Origin: Flagellimonas alvinocaridis
GTDB lineage: Bacteria; Bacteroidota; Bacteroidia; Flavobacteriales; Flavobacteriaceae
Assembly: GCF_004916895.1 (NCBI RefSeq)
Contig: NZ_SNTZ01000001.1
Location: 92,262 to 156,261, forward strand
Direction of reading: 5' to 3'
Length of the DNA stretch: 64,000 nt
Every line of letters begins with the position of its first letter. The stretch's first letter is position 1. A model generated the notes under the pieces. It had not been told where the DNA came from. It saw nothing but the letters and a program-made list of their open reading frames with translations, and did no database searches. The translations under genes were made by a program, and so were the position numbers. Shown here piece by piece: positions 1-8,414 of this stretch.

Positions 1-1
1 T

Positions 2-1768
2 TCTCATAGAATCATTGATAAGGTAGCGGTCCAACTTAATGATAGGCAAGACAGATACGAAGCTAATTTTGCTAATTTAGGGTTAAATCGGGTTCCAATT
101 TCAGATGCAATTGTTAAAGAACATCAAAAATTACTATCAAGTGGTGTTTGGTGCATATTAACTTTGGCCTATATCTCCTCTGATGAAAGAGATAATACAC
201 CTTGGATGGTAGAAACCTTAAAACCAATCCAAGTTTCGAATGTAGATATAGACGAGTACAAAAATGTGAGGAAATACTTCGGCAAGGAGGAGTGGATAGA
301 TGTTCTTTTACAATCCATAGGTTTGAATCCAGAGGAGTTTACCTTTCGTTCAAAATTAATCCAATTGACTAGACTTGTGCCATTTGTTGAAAATAATTTC
401 AATCTCATCGAATTGGGTCCTAAGGGCACAGGAAAGTCCCATATTTATTCAGAAATGTCTCCACATGGCATACTTATCTCTGGAGGTGAGGTTTCAAAAG
501 CCAAGCTGTTTGTTAATAATAGTTCAGGAGAAATCGGTTTGGTTGGTTATTGGGATGTAGTGGCCTACGACGAATTTGCCGGTAAAACAAAAAGAGTAGA
601 TAGAGGTTTGGTAGATATAATGAAGAACTATATGGCTAATAAATCCTTTTCAAGAGGAACACAGGTTTATGGTGCATCGGCTTCAATGGTTTTTGTTGGG
701 AATACGGATCATTCAGTATCTTATATGATGAAACACAGTGACTTATTCGATGCATTGCCTAAAGACTATTATGACACAGCATTTTTGGATAGAATGCATT
801 GTTATCTACCTGGGTGGGAAGTACAAAAGTTAAGAAATGAAATGTTTACATCTGAATATGGGTTTATTGTAGATTACTTGGCTGAAATACTAAAAAATCT
901 GAGAAAAGAAGATAGAACTCATGACTATTCAAAATATTTCGAACTTTCCAGTACGATTACAACGAGGGATAAAACCTCAATTGCAAAGACATATGCTGGA
1001 TTGGTAAAAGTAATCTATCCTGATGATGACTACGGCGAAGAAGATGCCAAAGAAATTTTGAATTTTGCCATCGAAAATAGAAAAAGAGTTAAGGATCAGC
1101 TGCAGAAAATGGATGAAACTTTTTTAGAGGATCTGGTCGAGTTTAGTTATACTAGCAAGACCACAGGAGAAAACATTACAATTGTAACCCTGGAAGAAAT
1201 TGAGAATACCATTAAAACAGTCTCTCCTTCGGAAGTGGAGACTGATGAAAAGACTTCAACACCAAAAGTAACAGCCAAAAATTTAGAGACAGGTCAAAAA
1301 ATTATTATTGACAATCAATCTGGTATTTCGTACGAAAATTTATTTGGTGACTATCTACTCAGTGCCACGGATATCAAGATTACGGATCCTTATATTCGGT
1401 TACCATACCAATTGCGAAATCTCATGGAACTTGCCAAGCTGATTAGTGAAAAGAAAGAACAGGAAGAAGAAGTACGACTACATCTAATTACCAGTAATAA
1501 CGAGGATTTTATTGAAAATGCTAGGGGAGCATTTGAACAGATGAGGTATTCATTAGAATCGATGGATATACTATTTTCATATGAGTTTGATGAAAATATT
1601 CACGATCGGTCAATCGTTATGAACAATGGTTGGAAAGTTGTTTTAGGGAGAGGTTTGGATATTTGGCAAAAAACTGGAGGTTGGTACGATATAAATGAAT
1701 ATGTCCAAGAGAAACGACTTTGCAAGGCATGCGAAATTACCTATTTGAAGGTCGCAAACACCAAATAG
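2..1768 (+). CDS. brxL: BREX protein BrxL, AAA+ ATPase with MIT_C-like C-terminus (5' end outside window)
   Basis: The reading frame is open from base 2, so the gene begins before the window. The first in-frame start-like codon (TTG 164) is internal, because the upstream frame reads a BrxL-like HRIIDK...GLNRVP...LLSSGVWCIL. Numbered from the TTG: Walker A GPKGTGKS is at 85-92, a Walker B-like DVVAYDE at 131-137, VGNTD (sensor 1) at 178-182 and an FLDR arginine at 207-210. BrxL is a hexameric AAA+ protein needed for defence in type I and type IV BREX. From about residue 370 the protein (GQKIIIDNQSGISYENLFGDYLL... to CKACEITYL) looks like the phospholipase-D-like MIT_C module rather than a Lon-type Ser/Lys protease domain. 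Family assignment is firm; the C-terminal domain name is from memory of the family. The other BREX genes would lie upstream. Confidence 0.9.
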   Translation, partial: SHRIIDKVAVQLNDRQDRYEANFANLGLNRVPISDAIVKEHQKLLSSGVWCILTLAYISSDERDNTPWMVETLKPIQVSNVDIDEYKNVRKYFGKEEWIDVLLQSIGLNPEEFTFRSKLIQLTRLVPFVENNFNLIELGPKGTGKSHIYSEMSPHGILISGGEVSKAKLFVNNSSGEIGLVGYWDVVAYDEFAGKTKRVDRGLVDIMKNYMANKSFSRGTQVYGASASMVFVGNTDHSVSYMMKHSDLFDALPKDYYDTAFLDRMHCYLPGWEVQKLRNEMFTSEYGFIVDYLAEILKNLRKEDRTHDYSKYFELSSTITTRDKTSIAKTYAGLVKVIYPDDDYGEEDAKEILNFAIENRKRVKDQLQKMDETFLEDLVEFSYTSKTTGENITIVTLEEIENTIKTVSPSEVETDEKTSTPKVTAKNLETGQKIIIDNQSGISYENLFGDYLLSATDIKITDPYIRLPYQLRNLMELAKLISEKKEQEEEVRLHLITSNNEDFIENARGAFEQMRYSLESMDILFSYEFDENIHDRSIVMNNGWKVVLGRGLDIWQKTGGWYDINEYVQEKRLCKACEITYLKVANTK

Positions 1769-2063
1769 ATTTTTTTTAATTTATTTTTTGATTGAGACAT
1801 TTATGTACAGAGCATTGTCGTTCCAACTTGGATTGCCAGTCATTTAAATTCAAGTAAAAAAGTTTAGAACTACCAATAGGCTTACCACAAAAAGCATGTC
1901 TTTTTAAGCCATTAAATTAACTTCTTCCATTTGGCTAGACAAATCCATTTTTAAAATATAAGACGAATTTCGATAACATGTAGAATTCATTTTACAGATA
2001 TGCAAATACATTGCATAGTTGTGTTTCATATTTGCAGTATTAATCTTAATACAGAATGTAAAT

Positions 2064-2681
2064 ATGGAAAAAGACTATTTGAAATATTATCATCCCAAAT
2101 TTTTAATAGGCATGGTCATACTCGGCTTTGCCCTAATTTATCTAGCTAATCAATCGTTCGGTTGGTCAGTATCAATTTTCAGCTTTCTCACAATTCTCAT
2201 TACGGTAATTACTAGATACCTATGGAAGTATGCACCGTTTAAATGGCTTTTTTGGGTCGATGATTTTTCCGGTAGATACGAAGGTAAATTGATTTATCAG
2301 TTCCAAGATGATAATGGTAAAATTCAAACAGGTGAATTGGAACACGTTAAGATTGTAACTCAGACAGGTAGTAATATCAACGTTTCGTCATTCACAAAGA
2401 AAATCGACGGTTCATTATCCTCTCCTTCTACAAACAAGGGAATGTATGTAGAACATACACAAGACGGCCAACATTACAATTTGATCTATAACTACCTAAA
2501 CGAAGGCAGTTCTGAACAAGGTTTTCCACCACATCATGGTACTGAGGTTGTGAAGTTTATCAAAGACGGTGACAATAAAAGATTATCTGGCGGGTATTAT
2601 ACAAATAGGTCGCCTTTTCAAACTAAAGGTGAGTTCAAGGATTTAAAATGGGTCAGTAACAACAAAAAACATGATTTTTAA
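2064..2681 (+). CDS. cap15: Cap15-like CBASS effector, two TM segments plus beta-barrel receptor domain
   Basis: I place the start at ATG 2064 (205 aa). The frame could begin at TTG 2019, but that adds an unlikely hydrophobic tail before MEKDYLKYY. Hydrophobic segments at about residues 13-29 and 34-50 are followed by a basic/aromatic turn and a beta-rich region (67-205) with the features I associate with Cap15 receptors: DDFSGRYEGKL, IVTQTG, SSPS, a HHGTEVV segment and LSGGYYTNRSPFQTKGEF. In CBASS, Cap15 binds the cyclic nucleotide made on phage infection, oligomerises and disrupts the inner membrane. Context agrees: 12 bases downstream is a CD-NTase, then an E2-like gene. It is the first gene of the operon. 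The ligand cannot be read from the sequence. Confidence 0.85.
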   Translation: MEKDYLKYYHPKFLIGMVILGFALIYLANQSFGWSVSIFSFLTILITVITRYLWKYAPFKWLFWVDDFSGRYEGKLIYQFQDDNGKIQTGELEHVKIVTQTGSNINVSSFTKKIDGSLSSPSTNKGMYVEHTQDGQHYNLIYNYLNEGSSEQGFPPHHGTEVVKFIKDGDNKRLSGGYYTNRSPFQTKGEFKDLKWVSNNKKHDF

Positions 2682-2693
2682 AAACTAGATATT

Positions 2694-3701
2694 ATGGCAG
2701 TATTAAATAAAGAATATAACAATTTTGACAAGGATGTAAGATTGAACAAATCACGAAAAGAGTCATTGGCAAAAAGCAGAAAAGATCTCCGAAAAAAAAT
2801 TAAAAAGTGGTTTAAGGAAAATAAGCCGGATGAGATTCAACCTAAATCTCACGCACAAGGATCGTCTGAAATGAATACTACGATTAATCCAATTGTAGAA
2901 TATGATGAAGGTGGAAATATTCTTCGCAAGTATGATTCCGACGATGGTGTATATTTCATCAAAACTGACGAGGATGATAAGAAACAATCCATTAGTACAT
3001 GGCACGATTGGGTTTTTAAGGCTACAGAAAATCACACTGGAAAAGACTCAATTAAGAAGACAACGTGTGTTAGGGTAGTATTCGTTGATGGACATCATAT
3101 TGATTTACCTATTTATTATAAAGAAGGCGAGGTTATTAAACTGGCTCATAAATCGAAAGATTGGATTGAAAGTGACCCCAAAGCTTTTTATGAATGGTTT
3201 AATAAGAAGAAGAGTACCAGATTCAGGCTTGAGGCTATTGTACGTATTTTGAAAGCGTGGAAAAATTATAGGGAAAATAAGAATACCATGCTTAAACTCC
3301 CTAGCGGTTTTGAGTTAACGATTCTTGCCACAAATAACTACGTCGATGCAGACAATTTAGATGAAGCTTTCAGGAAAACTATCAATGCTATGGATAGTGA
3401 ACTTAATAAAGAGGGGGGATTTAAATGTTTCAGACCTACGATCCCTTCAGACGAGGACGTCTTTGAAAGTTATAGTGAGACTAGAAAAGTAAATTTTCTT
3501 TCTGCTCTTAAAAGCCTTAAAGAGGATTGTGCTAGGGCCTCAGATGAAAAGAACTTCAAAAAGGCTTCTGAATTCCTTCGAGATAATCAATTTGGGACAC
3601 GTTTCCCTCTGGGCGAAGACAAGGATGAAGAAACCAAGTCAAAAGCTTTGAGCGCTTCATTAGGTGCGGCCATTATAAAACCGAAGCCATATGCCAATTA
3701 G
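2694..3701 (+). CDS. CBASS CD-NTase (DncV-like cyclic oligonucleotide synthase)
   Basis: This 335-aa protein has the cGAS/DncV nucleotidyltransferase signature: QGSSE at 55-59 (the G-S motif after the first strand-helix), DSDDG at 81-85 giving the metal-binding Asp81 and Asp83, and the third Asp in HIDLPIY (Asp137). SDPKAFYEWFN at 160-170 closely parallels DncV's SDPKIVEDWFN segment. Such enzymes make cyclic di- or tri-nucleotides that switch on a CBASS effector, here the adjacent Cap15-like protein. The C-terminus ends ...AAIIKPKPYAN. In E2-linked systems the C-terminal residue is the conjugation site, so this unusual end matters. The last 11 bases overlap the E2-like gene, implying coupled translation. 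The nucleotide product cannot be deduced. Confidence 0.88.
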   Translation: MAVLNKEYNNFDKDVRLNKSRKESLAKSRKDLRKKIKKWFKENKPDEIQPKSHAQGSSEMNTTINPIVEYDEGGNILRKYDSDDGVYFIKTDEDDKKQSISTWHDWVFKATENHTGKDSIKKTTCVRVVFVDGHHIDLPIYYKEGEVIKLAHKSKDWIESDPKAFYEWFNKKKSTRFRLEAIVRILKAWKNYRENKNTMLKLPSGFELTILATNNYVDADNLDEAFRKTINAMDSELNKEGGFKCFRPTIPSDEDVFESYSETRKVNFLSALKSLKEDCARASDEKNFKKASEFLRDNQFGTRFPLGEDKDEETKSKALSASLGAAIIKPKPYAN

Positions 3702-4344
3702 CCATGAGATTAATGCCGTCCTGACGAATTATAGTGGTTTAAAACAAATAAACGAAAATTTGGTTTGTGGCACTATTGGACTTTCTGACGGCGACAGTTA
3801 TGAAATTGAAGCAAACTTAAGTCAATACCCAAAATTTTTTCCTTCGGTCAAAGAGGTTGGAGGAAGAATTCCGGTCAAAATGGATAGGCATGTTTATCCC
3901 AGCTCAGGTAATTGTTGTTTTACTACAAGAGCAAAATCCCAAATACTCCTGAAGACCAAGGTTAAATCTCTATTACAATTTTTCGATTGGATTCTAGTTC
4001 CTTTCTTCGAGAATAATTCATTTTATGAGATACATTCCCATTATTTTGGCGAAGAATATTCACATGGCGAAAACGGTATAATTGAAAGTTACAAGGATAT
4101 ATTAAAAATTGATGATACCCTAATCACGGCAAAAACTATGATTCAGGCGACCAAGAGCAAATTTTTTAAGGAACATCAAAACTGCTATTGTGGTTCTGGT
4201 AGAAGACTGCGAAAGTGTGCAAATGGAAAGCATATAAACTATTTGCGACACCTGTATTTAGTTGATAAAGATGTTATTCAATCAGATTTAAATAGTTTCA
4301 AAGATTCAATCGATGAGTTTTTGGAAAGTAGGCAAGGATATTAA
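3691..4344 (+). CDS. CBASS stand-alone E2-like protein with SEC-C-type zinc motif
   Basis: A 217-aa protein starting inside the CD-NTase gene. The N-terminal two thirds look like a prokaryotic E2 fold: GTIGLSDGDSYEIE, YPKFFPSVKEVGGRIP, then YPSSGNCCF, with Cys75 or Cys76 the candidate catalytic cysteine. Near residues 165-181 is CYCGSGRRLRKC...H, a SEC-C-like zinc ligand set. Short type II CBASS operons (CD-NTase, E2, effector) use an E2 without E1 or JAB partners, and related E2 proteins attach the CD-NTase C-terminus to targets and raise its activity. Gene order and overlap support that role here. No Cap3/JAB peptidase is encoded next to it. Confidence 0.82.
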   Translation: MPISHEINAVLTNYSGLKQINENLVCGTIGLSDGDSYEIEANLSQYPKFFPSVKEVGGRIPVKMDRHVYPSSGNCCFTTRAKSQILLKTKVKSLLQFFDWILVPFFENNSFYEIHSHYFGEEYSHGENGIIESYKDILKIDDTLITAKTMIQATKSKFFKEHQNCYCGSGRRLRKCANGKHINYLRHLYLVDKDVIQSDLNSFKDSIDEFLESRQGY

Positions 4345-4450
4345 CAAACTGACTGGCCTAAATCCACTAGTTTGAAAATTTAAAATGCTAGATTTCCAGT
4401 GATGGGATATGACTTAAATAGAGCATTAGGTATGTGAACATAATATTAAG

Positions 4451-4984
4451 CTAGAAAACAGGTATAGAATTATTTGATGATAAGCAGTATAAGTCAATTA
4501 TTTCAATAATATGCTCATAGGTATATTCATCCACTAGCGATAAATCGAACTCACCAGCAAAATTACATAGAAGCACTTTGAGCTCTTCCATGGTTTCTTC
4601 TTCCAGACCGCTATTATTCGGTTCGTAGATTTTATAGGCCAAAGACCTGCCAAATTCCCAGTCGAATTCCTTATCGGAATACGTGTCATCACCATATTCG
4701 AAATCTTCCAGATAATGCAAATATTTCTGGTTGACACCCCAAAAATATAAAGCGGTAAGCTCTTCTTTGTCCAGATTATTTTTAAAACGCCGTAGCCTTT
4801 CAAATAGGGCAAGTTCAATTTCATAAGGCAGGTCAAAACCATAATAGTTAACACTTTTGAACAAGTCGGTAATAGCCCTGTTATTTGATTGCGGTCCGAA
4901 GGAAAAGTCCATCAATGATTTGCGAAGTACTATCTTTTTGAAATAGGCTATGGTAGCCAAATTGACCTCTTTAGTGATGAACAT
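4451..4984 (-). CDS. Hypothetical protein, acidic, convergent with the CBASS operon
   Basis: 177 aa from ATG at 4984; a TTG-initiated version from 5005 is possible but less likely. I do not recognise the family. It is rich in aromatic and acidic residues (for example YLHYLEDFEYGDDTYSDKEFDWEFG around 89-113) and predicted mostly helical, with no signal peptide, membrane segment or cysteine motif. The segment FGPQSNNRAITDLFKSVNYYGFDLP looks structured. It sits between the CBASS operon (convergent) and the candidate oriT, inside the mobile element, so it may be cargo, an anti-defence or antitoxin-like factor, or a regulator. No function is assigned. Confidence 0.6.
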   Translation of the reverse strand: MFITKEVNLATIAYFKKIVLRKSLMDFSFGPQSNNRAITDLFKSVNYYGFDLPYEIELALFERLRRFKNNLDKEELTALYFWGVNQKYLHYLEDFEYGDDTYSDKEFDWEFGRSLAYKIYEPNNSGLEEETMEELKVLLCNFAGEFDLSLVDEYTYEHIIEIIDLYCLSSNNSIPVF

Positions 4985-5175
4985 TTTGTCGCTGATACTG
5001 ATCAAAAGGCTTTAAAGTTTGAAGTTGTTTGGAGAATAAAATCTTGAGATTTTCCAAAGATACCGAGTAAAGAATTTATCCGAGGATACTATTCACAATT
5101 TAACTTTTGTATCCTATCGTATTTTCCCCAAGCCGCTGCGGAAGTAGCGCAAAAATTCCACTCCAATCCTCCCGA

Positions 5176-5194
5176 GCGGGCGACCTTCGCCCGC
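5176..5194. repeat. Inverted repeat 1 of candidate oriT
   Basis: GCGGGCGA (5176-5183) and TCGCCCGC (5187-5194) form an 8-bp perfect stem with a 3-base loop. There is no T-run after it, so it is not a typical terminator. Confidence 0.7.
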
Positions 5195-5255
5195 CCACTT
5201 CCGGTCGTCTTTCCGTTCCAGTTTTGCCCAACCCCCTCGCGGCCGCGCAAAAGCC

Positions 5256-5277
5256 CAAGCGGCTAAATAGCCGCTTG
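5256..5277. repeat. Inverted repeat 2 of candidate oriT
   Basis: CAAGCGGCTA (5256-5265) and TAGCCGCTTG (5268-5277) form a 10-bp perfect stem around AA, followed by CCCTTTTCTCCCC. It lies 270 bases upstream of the MobC-like gene. Confidence 0.7.
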
Positions 5278-5549
5278 CCCTTTTCTCCCCCTACCCACAA
5301 AAAGATTGAACATTTCCGTATTTCATTCTATTTTTTCAACACCATATTAGACCGGATAAATCTACTAGCTGTACCCATTTATATTGATATGGTCTTATAT
5401 GATATATCAAGTTAAATAACTGATTATAAGTTAGTTGAAATCAAATATGATTATCTATATTTATCCGTGAAACGGATAGCGAGGTGCATTCTGAGTAACT
5501 CAGAATTGTCTACTTCTTGCGAAGTGTTTTGCCTTGAAAAGCAATAAAA

Positions 5550-5936
5550 ATGAAAGAACGGAAAAGAGGCCGAAAACGATTGGGAAACAAGAAGCGTTAC
5601 CATAACATAATGCTGCGGTTCAACGATACGGAATATGATAAATTGAGGCAACTATGCCAATCCTATAATCTGGATATTTCGCAAAGGGGAACGATAAGTC
5701 CGCTTTTAAGAAGATTGGTTTTGCAAAGTGAATCCGAAGAAAAGGATATGCTCCCGGACACCTCTAACCTTGCCTACCATATCAATAAAATTGGCAACAA
5801 TATCAACCAACTGGTAAAGATTGCGCACCACAAGAACCTAAGAAGTCCGAACAGTAGTTTGCAAAACGAGATACAAAGAACAAACGAATTGCTTTATGCA
5901 CTTTTGGAAATTACGAGGGAAGATAAATCGAGATGA
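5550..5936 (+). CDS. MobC-like relaxosome accessory protein
   Basis: 128 aa, very basic at the N-terminus (KERKRGRKRLGNKKR), then RFNDTEYDKLRQLCQSYN, typical of a ribbon-helix-helix DNA-binding region. A helical tail follows (LAYHINKIGNNINQLVKIAHH) that matches plasmid mobilization MobC-type proteins. Such proteins bind oriT and help the relaxase nick. Its stop overlaps the relaxase start (ATGA at 5933), the usual two-gene mobilization operon. Confidence 0.8.
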   Translation: MKERKRGRKRLGNKKRYHNIMLRFNDTEYDKLRQLCQSYNLDISQRGTISPLLRRLVLQSESEEKDMLPDTSNLAYHINKIGNNINQLVKIAHHKNLRSPNSSLQNEIQRTNELLYALLEITREDKSR

Positions 5937-8239
5937 TAGCGAAAATCATTTACGGCGAAACCTGTACCGGAACATTGAACTATGTCCTCGGCAAGGAAGG
6001 TATGCAAGTACTCGGTTACGGCAATACGTTTTCCCAAAGTATATCGCCAAAGTTCTTCGGGAGCGTTCTGTATTTTCAGGGACAGCGCAACGCCACCAAG
6101 AACCGCTATGCACATATCAGCCTGAACCTTCCGCACGGGGAACATCTGGACGATAAGACCTTTTATAAGGTTTCCAAGGAATATATGGAAAATATGGGCT
6201 TTGGGCATCAACCCTATGTAGTGGTACGGCACACGGATACGAAACACGAACACGTCCATATAATAACGACCACAGTAAAGGAAGATGGCAAAGTACTCGG
6301 AATCTTCAATAGCCATAGAAGGAGCATGGCGACACGGCAACATCTCGAAAAGAAATATGGCCTGACACCTGCTCCTACAACTAGACGAAAGGAACAGATA
6401 CAGATACACAGATTGCCCGAACTAAAAGTAGGTACGGACGCAACGCAAGGAACGCGGTATTATTTACAGGATGTGCTCAACAGTATCAACCAAAAATACA
6501 AGGTGCGTAGTTTCGAGGAACTGGCAAGACTGGTCAGACCCTATCATATTGAAGTAAAGACCGCCAAAACCGAATCGGGAAGGATAGGCCTAAAATATGG
6601 ACTGGACAATCAAAAAGGATATCGAACGAGTTTCATCAACGGCTCCGAGGTGCACCGTAACCTGAGCGGCCCGAAACTACAAAAGGTGTTCGACATCCAT
6701 TCCAACTCGAAGCTGTTGCCCATGCACCGCAAACGCCTGTTGAAGCAGATAGAAACTACCTACGATCTTTTCCAAACCATCCATCCGTATGAACTGGAAG
6801 AAGTCTTAAAGGACTATCAGGACATCGACATCAAACTGGACAAGAACGAAAATGTCATCGAAGGATATACCGTCTATGACAAATCGATGTATGTTTTCAG
6901 GTCAAGAGAACTTTCCCAAAAAACCCGAATGCAGAACCGTTTGGACATATTCGGGAACGGCAACGAACCCACACGAATCGATACAGAAAGCAAGCAGTTT
7001 AAACTGGAAGTGCAGAAACTGATAAAGGAAGCGTTCACAACATCCTATCTGAAATTCCCAAAACAAACAGGACTGTTATCGGAACATATCATGACCAAGA
7101 ATTTCGGAGATATTGGTCCCGTTCTTATAGCTTCCAAAAAATATAGTTTCTTGGAGCGATATATTCCAAAGAGTCAGCAAAAAGAATTCAGGACGGCATT
7201 ACTTGCCGCCTTTCCCATGATAAGAAAGAAATTATTTGAAATTGAGACCAAAAAGGAAAAGACCGCCCTGCAAAATAAGTTCGACCTGATAGGAAAGGTA
7301 TTGAAAAACAAGATTTTCGATGTCGGCACGGAGAATGGAAGCGTTCGTCTTTTGTTCCAGTCTTTAGGCGTAAAATATCACGATAACAACTTGTTCTTTA
7401 CGAATTCGAACAGGCATACGGTTCCGGTAGAATTAGGAAAACTGTCTTTTCCGGAAAATATGGAAAACTATGTGTCCTCCGGATTCGTCCATCAGAACCA
7501 TCTGATGCTCGAAGCATTGTCCGAAAAGTCTTCCGAAAACAGTACTAAGCTAACGGCAATTGCCATGTTCCTGCCGATGATATTCCCGAAGCTGTATAAA
7601 AGAATGAACTCCGAACACAAAAAGTTATATGAAAGTTTGGCGTTAAGCGCTTATCTGAAAAATGCAGAACGAACACATGCACCTTTTGAGAAATCCCCAA
7701 AGGACTATATCGCTTTTTTCAATGCAAAGGGATTCTATTTTACGCGAGGCGAGAAAGGGTTCAAAATCAAATCCATTTATACGGGCAACGAATCGAGTCA
7801 TGCACTTTCCAAAAGAACAAGTCTCTATTTGAGTTCGATTCCCAATTTAAATGCTGTTTTAAATGAACAAAGGCCTGTCATCAAAAATCTATTGGAAGAG
7901 GGCAGGAACGATCTGAAAAATCTCTGGGCAGGACATCTTTTGGAAAAAGGATTATATGACAATGTCACTTATATGCTAACGGCGGAAAATGTGCGACCAA
8001 ACTTGCACCGCGAGGTAATTCAGCATCATATGGATAATGGGCTACAACAATGTCTTGTTCAAGTGTCCCAGAGACAATCCAGTTTTAAACGGAACCGTGC
8101 GCTCAGAAAAGGAGTTTATGCCATTGGCAATTGGATAGGTGGTAGCAGCTATAAAGAGGAAGAACTGTTCAATGGGTTCAAGGATGAGTTTACGGATTTT
8201 ACAAAATTCAAGGGCAATGGTAAGGGGTTATCTTTTTAG
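5933..8239 (+). CDS. Relaxase / mobilization nuclease
   Basis: 768 aa. The N-terminal ~170 residues carry a MobA/MobL-type relaxase domain: MIAKIIYGETCTGTLNYVLG with candidate catalytic Tyr17, the YAHISLNLPHGEHL motif at 59-72, and the metal-binding HEHVH at 105-109. This enzyme nicks oriT and pilots the strand during mobilization. The long remainder (about 170-768) has no motif I recognise; it is basic and probably helical, as in other long Bacteroidota relaxases. It is translationally coupled to the MobC-like gene and followed by a terminator at 8270. No coupling protein or secretion gene is nearby, so transfer would depend on a helper. Confidence 0.88.
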   Translation: MIAKIIYGETCTGTLNYVLGKEGMQVLGYGNTFSQSISPKFFGSVLYFQGQRNATKNRYAHISLNLPHGEHLDDKTFYKVSKEYMENMGFGHQPYVVVRHTDTKHEHVHIITTTVKEDGKVLGIFNSHRRSMATRQHLEKKYGLTPAPTTRRKEQIQIHRLPELKVGTDATQGTRYYLQDVLNSINQKYKVRSFEELARLVRPYHIEVKTAKTESGRIGLKYGLDNQKGYRTSFINGSEVHRNLSGPKLQKVFDIHSNSKLLPMHRKRLLKQIETTYDLFQTIHPYELEEVLKDYQDIDIKLDKNENVIEGYTVYDKSMYVFRSRELSQKTRMQNRLDIFGNGNEPTRIDTESKQFKLEVQKLIKEAFTTSYLKFPKQTGLLSEHIMTKNFGDIGPVLIASKKYSFLERYIPKSQQKEFRTALLAAFPMIRKKLFEIETKKEKTALQNKFDLIGKVLKNKIFDVGTENGSVRLLFQSLGVKYHDNNLFFTNSNRHTVPVELGKLSFPENMENYVSSGFVHQNHLMLEALSEKSSENSTKLTAIAMFLPMIFPKLYKRMNSEHKKLYESLALSAYLKNAERTHAPFEKSPKDYIAFFNAKGFYFTRGEKGFKIKSIYTGNESSHALSKRTSLYLSSIPNLNAVLNEQRPVIKNLLEEGRNDLKNLWAGHLLEKGLYDNVTYMLTAENVRPNLHREVIQHHMDNGLQQCLVQVSQRQSSFKRNRALRKGVYAIGNWIGGSSYKEEELFNGFKDEFTDFTKFKGNGKGLSF

Positions 8240-8269
8240 TCTAAATAAAAGGCTTTTGACACAAAATTT

Positions 8270-8291
8270 AGCGCCCTAACGGGCGCTTTTT
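8270..8291 (+). terminator. Rho-independent terminator after relaxase
   Basis: AGCGCCC (8270-8276), loop TAAC, GGGCGCT (8281-8287), then a run of T. It ends the mobilization operon 30 bases after the stop codon. Confidence 0.85.
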
Positions 8292-8322
8292 GTGTGGATA
8301 GGGAGAAGAAGAAAAACGCAAA

Positions 8323-8414
8323 AAAAATGAGTCCTTTCAAATATTTGTTAGAGAAAATAGGCGCATTCCATGAAAAATGAGCGCAAATATCTATTACACA
8401 GGAAAAACGAGTGC
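8323..8414 (+). repeat. Three imperfect direct repeats AAAAAYGAGYSC downstream of the integrase gene
   Basis: Copies lie at 8323-8334 (AAAAATGAGTCC), 8373-8384 (AAAAATGAGCGC) and 8403-8414 (AAAAACGAGTGC), all in the same orientation. A second repeat, CTATTACAYA, occurs at 8391-8400 and 8433-8442. They fill the gap between the relaxase terminator and the 3' end of the integrase gene. Possible roles are binding sites for an accessory factor or recombinase arms, but this is conjecture. Confidence 0.4.

Larger units (their letters stand above)
5006..5549. other. Candidate oriT region: GC-rich inverted repeats upstream of mobilization genes
   Basis: No convincing gene is present. Between 5117 and 5300 the base composition jumps to GC-rich in AT-rich surroundings. 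It contains an 8-bp stem with a 3-base loop (5176-5194, GCGGGCGA/TCGCCCGC) and a 10-bp stem with a 2-base loop (5256-5277, CAAGCGGCTA/TAGCCGCTTG), plus a GCGGCCGC palindrome near 5240. Origins of transfer commonly lie just upstream of the MobC/relaxase operon and carry such inverted repeats beside the nick site. The nick itself cannot be located. The rest (5301-5549) is AT-rich and presumably holds the mob promoter. ORFs on both strands of the GC block are compositional artefacts. Confidence 0.5.

Noticed and set aside
1781..1910. Minus-strand open stretch with several cysteines between brxL and cap15
   Set aside because: About 44 codons without a start codon and bounded by stops; possibly gene debris but not supportable.
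2011..2034. Promoter of the CBASS operon (CATATTTG at 2027-2034)
   Set aside because: The -7-like box is imperfect and no -33 element lies at the proper distance.
5100..5415. ORFs on both strands over the GC-rich block
   Set aside because: Low-complexity, proline- and glycine-rich translations caused by base composition. The block fits a structured DNA site better.
5894..6409. 171-codon minus-strand ORF inside the relaxase gene
   Set aside because: Antisense shadow of the conserved relaxase domain; its translation matches nothing.
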